Source: Phyllostachys edulis | Taxonomy: Eukaryota; Streptophyta; Magnoliopsida; Poales; Poaceae | Assembly (NCBI GenBank): GCA_036346405.1 | Contig: CM070566.1 | Span: 52,257,231 to 52,321,230 of the forward strand | Length of the DNA: 64,000 nucleotides | Direction of reading: 5' to 3' | In this document: positions 56,879-64,000 of the stretch, piece by piece | Layout of the letters: every line of letters starts with the position of its first letter | How positions within the stretch are numbered: position 1 is the stretch's first letter | The notes under the pieces: model-generated | Databases searched by the model: none | What the model was told of the DNA's origin: nothing | Seen by the model: the letters and a program-made list of their open reading frames with translations, nothing else | Position numbers and translations under genes: made by a program

Positions 56879-59752
56879 TGTCGGACCTGGATTTCAAAAA
56901 TCCAAATCCTCTGTGAAACCACTGCGCTATTCCCTGGATCAGTAGCTAGCACTTCACAGTACACATTGCTGATTCATTCATACAAGCGTGAACTGAATAT
57001 TAAAATATTACAACCAATTTAGTAACATAGACCACGTCGGGTCGAGTTTTACAAAAGGGGCCGAGCAGGCCAAATTAATTACATCACAAAAGAGCAACGT
57101 AAACTACAGCGGAAGCAAAAAGTAGTAGGGTTCATCTCACACGTGCAAGCGATCGGGTAACCCGTGTCTGACGGATATTAACCATGGGTTGGATAATATC
57201 GTTGTATGCTAATACCAACGAAGTCTACTTAGACTGGGCGAGACCTAGACTACAGACTATACTACTCCTCGTCATAGCCTTGTCCATCGTCTTCTGGGCC
57301 GTCGTAAAAGGCGTAGTCTCCATCATCTTCATTATCTGAGGGGTTGGGGGAGAAGCGAGAATGAGCACTACTACCGTGCTCGCGAGCCAACACACAATGC
57401 AAATTATATACATGCAAGGCTTAACAAGGATGGCTCGGGTTCTTTTATTTGCGAAAGCAATTTTCCAAATATCATAATTACAAAGTCCTATCACTTAGCA
57501 TTTTTAACAAATTGCATTTTAATAAAGAGAGCATGTGCGATAATTAATTTAGTAGAGAATCCATCCGACGGAAACTCTACCAATGCATCCTTTTAATTGG
57601 AGCGGCCTCCAATAATCACAACCACTGAGCTCGACGACTCAGGCAAAAATCCAAACAGGGCTAGGTGAGCCCTTCCACCATTTTCCATACCACCCACAAA
57701 GTTGTATTGAAATAGAACTAACTCAAGTTATGATTCCCATGTCCGCCTTTGACCGTAGGCACGGCTGTTTAAACAGTTTTAGACTCTGCAGAGGTTGCAC
57801 ACTTTACCCACAAGAGATAGTCTACCCGTTACCCCACATGATTCCGTAGTCATGTAGTTGGGGGCAAATCGCCACAAGAACTGTTCTAGCTATTTCGCCC
57901 TTTCCGTCAATCCACCCATACGGGTTACGCCCATATGTTGTGCGGGATGTTCACCACAACGACTAGCGCTGGTGGCCACAACGCCTAGCGTCTAGCCGGT
58001 AACTTCACCTTTTGGTGTCCTTCCAAGCCGGAGTGTCTCAAGACTTGTATCGTTCTTCGTTCCCCTCCAAAGGAGATGACTTCCAAGGTTTAATAACTTT
58101 ACTAAGCCAAGTTGCACTTTGCGACTTGTGGTTGTACTTTGTTTAACACGGAGGTCGTGACAAGATTAAGTCCTTAGGGTTATCTCGGGCGGTTCATTCC
58201 ACGAGCCAACCAACCACGTGCTCCCTGAGCACCCACCACCTCACCATCCGCCCAGACAAAGCTAGCATTAGGGTTTTTGAGGAGGGAAACCAATTTACTT
58301 TCACAATCCTTTAGTCAATGGACCACCAATGACTACCCAAACCATTTTATGTTTTGAGGAAATGATGATTGGGATATTTTAATATCCCGGTACTTAAGCA
58401 AGACTAGCATGTCGCTTAAGTACAATCTATAACTAGTATTACCGTATAGTTACTAGGGTGACAAGGATTAATGAGTTCAAGTTATCAAGGATGGCATAAT
58501 AATTATTTAAACATCAAGTGGGCATTTAACTACCTTAAGTTTTAACATACATTTGATTAAGAATTAAAGCATGCATTTTTGCTAATTTAAAAGAACATAA
58601 TTTGCATAAAATGTAGGGGCAAATGGTCAAAGTATTGACTCGCCTTGGTTAAAGGCTAGGGATCTTGATCTTGATCACTTATGGTCATGGCGTCTTCAAA
58701 TCCTAATCGAGCGTCAATACCGGAAAAGACACAACGGCAAAGAGAGCAAATAAATAAATAAGGAACGACAAATAAACTCCAAATTAATCAAGTCCTATGC
58801 CATTAGCAAGATCTTGATTTAACAAATTTTTAGAAATTTACTTCATAATTTTTGGAGTTAAAATGGAGAAGAACGGGATTTTAGAAGCTTTCTTTTGAGT
58901 TAAACCCCAAAAAGAAAAATCAGAAAAAGAAAAAGGGGAAAATGGGTTGGTGGTGGGGCCCACGGTGCAGCCAAATGAGGGGAGGTCTAGCAAATGACAG
59001 GTGGGGCCCACAATCTCCAATTAAATTCCCAAATCAGCCCCAAATCCCCATCTCTACTAGCCCTGTTCTCTTCTTTGCTTCACAAAGCTTCACAGGGAGA
59101 GAGCAGGGGAGAGCAAAGGGCGACGGGAGGCGACGCATGGCATGGCAATGGCGGCGTGGGGTGGGCAGGCGGGCGGCAGAAGCTGGCCAGAGGGCGGCGG
59201 CCACAAGGGAGGCGGCGGCGCTGGGTGGCAGGGATGGGGCGGCGTGGATGGCGGCGGTGGTTCGGGGGCACGAAGGCCGGCAAGTGAGCGGTGGCAAGGT
59301 GGCGGCAGGCGACCGGCGTAGGGGAGGCCGGGCGGTGGCGGAGCGGCTCGGGAGGGCGGCTACTCACCAAAGCGGCGACGAGACGAGGAGGCTACGGCGC
59401 TGATTCGACCTCACGGAGCTCGGGTGGCGTGGGAGCTCACGCAGGGAGGAGGAGATTTATAGGGAGGCCGGCGAGGAGGAGGAGGGGGTCCGGTCCGGAG
59501 CGGCTGCAGGCGGCTCGAGGCGCGGCGACGCGCTTGCTGGCGCAGGCAGGGAGCAGCAGCTTGGCGCGCAGACTGAGAGCAAGAATGGGACGGGACGGAG
59601 CGGCGACAAGACAAGGCGAAAAGCTGCCGGGCGGCGACCACTGTGATGACGTCGAGGAGAGGACGGGTTGGTGTGCAGGCGCGTACAGGAAGAAGGAGGG
59701 GAGAAAGGCAGGGGGGGCCTGGAGGTAAGTTTTCCCCAAAACGTTCGTTACA
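56879..59752 (-). repeat. 3' LTR of element D
   Basis: On the minus strand it starts TGTAACGAACGTTTTGGGG after the polypurine tract and ends AAATCCAGGTCCGACA. It has a GC-rich promoter zone (59100-59740) with a TATA motif, and the LTR box GTGGGTAAAGTGTGCAACC...CTCTGCAGAG at 57784-57813 (reverse complement). ORFs called inside this GC-rich zone are not genes. Confidence 0.88.
59455..59461 (-). promoter_or_regulatory. TATA motif in LTR of element D
   Basis: CCTCCCTATAAATCTCC on the minus strand, at the downstream edge of a GC-rich zone as in elements A and B. Confidence 0.5.
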
Positions 59753-59792
59753 AAACCTACCCACCTTAAACGGAATCTCGACCCCGAGATTC
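59753..59792 (-). promoter_or_regulatory. Stem-loop plus polypurine tract of element D
   Basis: Minus strand: GAATCTCG, loop GGGT, CGAGATTC (59792-59773), then CGTTTAAGGTGGGTAGGTTT to the LTR. Here the stem-loop is inside the coding frame (ESRGRDSV before the stop at 59766). Confidence 0.85.
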
Positions 59793-62700
59793 GGACTGCT
59801 CCGAGAACAGGAACGGGTAGTCTTGTTTCAGTTGATCTTCGCGTTCCCAGGTGGCTTCCTTGGCTGAGTGGTGACTCCACTGGACCTTGCAAAGGCGGAA
59901 GACTTGGCGTCTTGTTCGCTTCTCGATGACGTCGAGGATCTTGATCGGATGTTCTGGGTAAGTTAGATCTTGCTGAAGGGCGATGGCTTCAACGGGCGTC
60001 TGCTCTTCAGGTACTCTGAGACACTTCTTGAGCTGGGAGACGTGAAACACGTTGTGAACCTCTGACAGATGTTCCGGTAGCTCTAGCTGATAGGCCACTT
60101 CCCCACGCTTGGCGGTAATCGGAAACGGTCCTATATATCTTGGGGCGAGCTTGCCCTTTACTTTGAATCTTCGAGTTCCACGAAGTGGGGATACCTTGAG
60201 GTATCTGGCGTCTCCAACTTCAAAAGTCAATTTCTTCGACGGTTGTCGGATAACTCTTTGTCTTGACCGAGCGGCTTGAAGGCGATCTCGATTAGTCGAA
60301 CTTTCTCTTGACTTGCTTGAGGGTATCCGTCCAAATATATATCCTTCACCGATTTCGACCAATGCAGAGGGTTCGATTTTCTACCATAAAGTGCTTCAAA
60401 TGGGGACATTTTTAGACTTGACTGATAACTGTTATTGTATGCAAACTCGGCATACGGTAGACACTTCTCCCAGTCTACGGTAAATTCCAAAGCACACGCT
60501 CGAAGCATGTCTTCCAAAATCTGGTTTGTCCTTTCCGTCTGACCATCGGTCTGCGGATGATATGCTGTGCTAAAATCAAGGTGTGTACCAAGGGCATCAT
60601 GCAAACTAGCCCAAAAATGTGAGGTGAATTGAGATCCTCGATCAGAGACTATCCTTTTGGGTACTCCATGTAGGCACACAATACGAGCCATGTATAGCTC
60701 GGCTAACTTGTCTCCCTTGTACGTTGTCTTTACTGGGATGAAATGGGCTACTTTGGTCAGTCTATCAACTATAACCCATACTGAGTCACATCCGGACTTG
60801 GTTCGGGGTAGACCGGTAATAAAATCCATTCCAATTTCTTCCCATTTCCACTGGGGAATTTGTAGGGGTTGAAGCAATCCTGCTGGCTTCTGATGTTCGG
60901 TCTTGATTCGTTGGCATACATCACAACATGCTACATACTCGGCGATATCTCTTTTCATGCGTGGCCACCAGTACAAAATCTTCATGTCTTGATACATCTT
61001 TGTACTGCCTGGATGTAGGGTATATGCTGAGCTGTGGGCTTCCTTCAGAATTAAATCCTTGAGTTCCTTCTGGTGAGGAACAAAGAGACGTGTCCCATAC
61101 CATAGAATTCCTTGTTGGTCTTCGATCATCTTGGGGGCTTTTCCTTTAGCCATGAGACGCTTGAATCTTTGGACTCCAGGGTGTCCTTTTTGAGCGGCCT
61201 TGATTTGCTCTTCTAAGGTTGGATGTGCTTCCATGGCATCTGGGTTACCTTGCTCTATCAAACAAAGGTTGAGGGCTTCGAATTCCTTATAGAGCTCAGG
61301 TTGGTGTTCTTGAATCATAACATTATTGCAGTATGACTTGCGGCTTAATGCATCGGCAACTACATTAGCCTTTCCGGGATGATAATGGACATCCAAGTTG
61401 TAATCTTTTATTAACTCCAACCATCTTCGTTGTCGAAGGTTGAGATCAGATTGGGTAAAGATGTACTTGAGACTCTTGTGGTCCGTGTAGATATTACAAT
61501 GATTTCCAATCAAATAGTGCCGCCAAATCTTGAGGGCGTGCACTACTGCTGCTAACTCCAAGTCATGAGTTGGATAGTTGTCTTCATGAGGGCGAAGTTG
61601 TCTGGATGCATAAGCTACAACTTTTCCTCCTTGCATAAGCACGCATCCAAGACCTTGGCGTGATGCATCACAGTAGACTTCAAAGTCTTGATGAATGTCT
61701 GGCAGGGTCAAAACTGGTGCAGAAGTCAATTTCCTCTTCAATTCCTGGAAACTTTTCTCACAAGCCTCGGTCCATTCATACTTCTTTTCCTTTTTAAGCA
61801 GGTGGGTCATAGGTTTGGAGAGCTTTGAGAATCCTTCTATGAAGCGTCTGTAGTATCCGACTAAACCGAGAAAACTACGAACTTCTGTTACTGATGTAGG
61901 CTGTTTCCAATCCATCACGGCTTCTACCTTGGCCGGATCAACTGCTATTCCTCCTGCGGATACAATATGTCCGAGGAAACTGATTTCCTGAAGCCAAAAC
62001 TCACATTTACTGTACTTGGCATAGAGCTCATGCTCTTTAAGCTTTTCCAGGACCAATTGTAGGTGTTCAACATGCTCTTTCTTGGTCTTGGAATATATCA
62101 AAATGTCGTCTATGAACACGACTACAAACTTGTCCAGATATTCCATAAATACCTTGTTCATCAGATTCATGAAATAGGCTGGGGCATTGGTCAAGCCAAA
62201 TGACATGACTGTGAACTCAAACAAGCCATACCGGGTGGTAAAGGCTGTCTTGGGAATGTCCTCATTCCTGATCTTGAGCTGATGGTATCCTGACCGTAGG
62301 TCTATCTTGGAGAAAACTGAACCTCCTGTCAACTGATCGAACAGGTCATCAATGCGGGGCAAGGAATACTTGTTCTTGATGGTCACTTCGTTGAGGGCTC
62401 TGTAATCCACACACAATCTGGCGGAACCATCTTTCTTCTTCACAAAGAGAATCTGGCGAACCCTGTGGAGAAGAACTAGGTCTAATGAATCCTTTTTCTT
62501 GCAAGTCTTCAAGTTGTGTCTTCAACTCTTCAAGTTCGTCAGCGGCCATTCTGTACGGTCTCTTGGCAATTGGGGCTGTCCCTGGCTTCAAGTTGATCAC
62601 AAACTCGATATCTCTGTCAGGGGGCATGCCTGGCAATTCTTCTGGGAAGACTTCGGGGTAAGCTTGGACTACAGGCGTTGTCTCTAGGGACATCTCTCCA

Positions 62701-63160
62701 AGATGGTGGATTGTTCGAACCAACGGAGAGGAACGATCCACACTAATCCTTATGGTGGTTTCAGGATCTTTGGCAAGTACCACTTTCCTGTTGGCGCAAT
62801 CTATTAGTCCATGATACGCGGCCAACCAATCCATCCCTAGGATGATATCCAAAGTTTGAGATTCTAGCACTAGAAGGGAGGCTAGGAATCCAGAGTCTTC
62901 CAAAGCAATCTCTACTCTGGGACTAACTGAGGTAGCATATAGGGGTCCCCCGGGTGAACTAAGTACCACGGGTTTCTTTAACTTATAGGTCGGCAACTTA
63001 AGCCTTTCAACAAACTTTCTTGAAACAAAAGAGTGCGAAGCTCCAGAATCAAACAAAACTTGTAAAGGTATTGAATTAACAGAGAACGTACCCATTAGCA
63101 CTCCTGCGGCATCTTGTGCCTCCTCAGCGGTGACATGATTCACACGGCCACGGCTCTGCG
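59766..63160 (-). pseudogene. pol: pol of element D (PR-RT-RNase H-integrase-chromodomain)
   Basis: Protease LFDSGASHSFVS is near 63063-63025, and SQTLDIILGMDWL near 62855-62815. One extra A after CCAG at about 62453 shifts the frame just before FVKKKDGS. The following 761-codon frame holds the catalytic FIDDILIYSK (about 62125-62095), RNase H EVYCDASRQGLG (about 61685), HHCC finger CDVCQRIKTEHQ, and an integrase core with VIVDRLTKVAH, SDRGSQFTS and YHPQTDGQTER. Deletions at about 60270-60300 move to the last frame, with the chromodomain-like FRLCKVQWSHHSAKEATWE and the stop at 59766-59768. It is the best preserved pol in the window after B and was used here to infer the original codons at stops in element A. 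Confidence 0.9.
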
Positions 63161-64000
63161 ATGGGGTAGACCTTGAAGCTTGAGAAGTCTGGTGGCTCTT
63201 ACTTGGAGCTGAGGTCCGACCTTGAATTGCAGCGGCTCCGGGGTTGTTCTTTGGGGCGGGGTTCTGCGATGAGGGCACCGATTGGCAAAGTGTCTTTTTC
63301 TCCGCAAGCCAAACAAAGGAGATTGGTGCGGGGTTGACTGTGGAGGTGTCCAAGAGGGCGAGAGTGCGAAACCACTTCCTTGGGGCCTTGGAGATGAACT
63401 TTTTCGAGGTGTGGCGGCAGAAGATTTAAAGGAAGAAGCGCCTGAAGGTTGACTTCGGGAAAAGTTGCCTTGTGATTTCGAAAGGCATCTTCCTCTTGCG
63501 GCTAGTTTTCGCTAACTTATTCTCATTTTCCAAAGAAGAGGGCCTTGTTGATCAACCGATGGAAGTTGGCATAGTCATGGAGGATAAGCTTTCCACGCAT
63601 GTCACTACGCATACCTTCCACAAAGCGGTCTATCTTTTCTTCCTCATCACCACGCCATTGGGGGCGAGCGGGCAAGCTGGGTAAACTTAGTGACATACTC
63701 GCTGACCGTCATATGTCCTTGTTTAAGAGTTTCGAATCGTTCTTCTTCGCCTCATGGTACCTACCGCACGAAATTGGTTCTCAAGGCGGTTTTGAATTCC
63801 GCCCAAGGAATTGGTCGCTAAGTCGGTTCATTTTCCACAAGAGGTGTTTCAACAACTTTTTTCCACGGCCTTGGCGGGTCAGCTGGTTCTCCATTCGTAG
63901 ATCCCACTACTTCTGGTTCTGTTGCTGCATCTTCTTCTTCATCTTCTGGTCCTTCACTGCTTCTAGCAGCAAGGTAATTCTCCCACCATGCAGCGGCGGC
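63161..64000 (-). pseudogene. gag: gag of element D, partial and frameshifted
   Basis: From the right edge: AAAAWWENYLAARSSEG, an acidic stretch, then PIPWAEFKTALRTNFV and ETLKQGHMTVSEYVTKFTQLA, a standard gag domain with short frameshifts. The zinc knuckle near 63320-63280 reads CLACGEK and continues as a canonical CX2CX4HX4C only if one G is added to the GAC after AAAA. The N-terminus is outside the window. Confidence 0.8.

Larger units (their letters stand above)
56879..64000 (-). mobile_element. Element D: Ty3/gypsy chromovirus-type retrotransposon, 5' end outside window
   Basis: On the minus strand: gag (64000 to about 63160), pol (about 63160-59766), stem-loop and polypurine tract, then the 3' LTR (59752-56879). 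Its proteins are close to those of elements A and B. The 5' LTR and second target duplication lie right of the window. The left flank reads AAAGTTCAAC and then the DCL1-like fragment. A few frameshifts interrupt it (near 62465 and 60270-60360). Confidence 0.92.

Noticed and set aside
58942..59892. ORFs of 90-153 codons in the GC-rich part of LTR D, and similar ones in the LTRs of B (34683-35520, 43694-44415)
   Set aside because: They lie within LTR promoter zones, differ between paired LTRs and have no recognisable motif.
1..64000. tRNA or rRNA genes
   Set aside because: No cloverleaf or rRNA core sequence was recognised by eye; the TGGTATCAGAGC at 37669 is a primer binding site, not a tRNA gene.

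Overview
This window is plant nuclear DNA, most likely from a grass (Poaceae) and plausibly an Oryza relative. The evidence is Ty3/gypsy LTR retrotransposons with tRNA-iMet primer sites, hAT-type MITEs with 8-bp target duplications, a coiled-coil NLR-type resistance gene analogue, a DCL1-like fragment with spliceosomal intron borders, and many simple repeats. I recognise no gene that is intact and complete in the window. Almost everything is transposon, tandem repeat or pseudogene.

Layout: (1) 1-8495, the 3' part of a decayed chromovirus-type gypsy element (A, + strand) with its 3' LTR. (2) 8496-10570, anonymous sequence with a TIR element and an (AG)n tract. (3) 10576-16097, a tandem array of about 1.1-kb units. 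(4) 16604-22314, NLR copy 1 (minus strand, pseudogene), hit by two copies of one hAT MITE and by a 1.3-kb hAT element, each with an 8-bp duplication. (5) 22315-31670, more of the same 1.1-kb array, containing a 2.8-kb solo LTR. (6) 31682-53026, NLR copy 2 (minus strand), whose first exon is split by two complete LTR retrotransposons inserted about 50 bp apart: element B (34781-46522, LTRs about 2.9 kb) and element C (46574-52602, LTRs about 0.43 kb, duplication GCGAG). (7) 53115-53856, a (TCTA)n tract and a tandem repeat with Helitron-like starts. (8) 55967-56818, the last two exons of a DCL1-like gene (minus strand) with two premature stops. (9) 56879-64000, gypsy element D (minus strand), inserted just upstream of that fragment and running off the window.

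History: an NLR segment was duplicated, and the copies are separated and flanked by the 1.1-kb array. The hAT elements then entered copy 1 only and the LTR elements copy 2 only. Each copy shows the empty site of the other, so the duplication predates all five insertions.

No new multi-gene system is demonstrated. The signals most worth following are a perfect stem-loop immediately before the polypurine tract in all four coding gypsy elements, with different stem sequences in two lineages; an extra ORF in element B with three heptads resembling the RNA polymerase II CTD; the NLR pair in which the P-loop is replaced; the DCL1 fragment; and recurrent CAG/CTG-centred differences between repeat copies, which suggest methylation-linked decay or, more probably, residual long-read error. 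Many frameshifts in this window may therefore be assembly artefacts.
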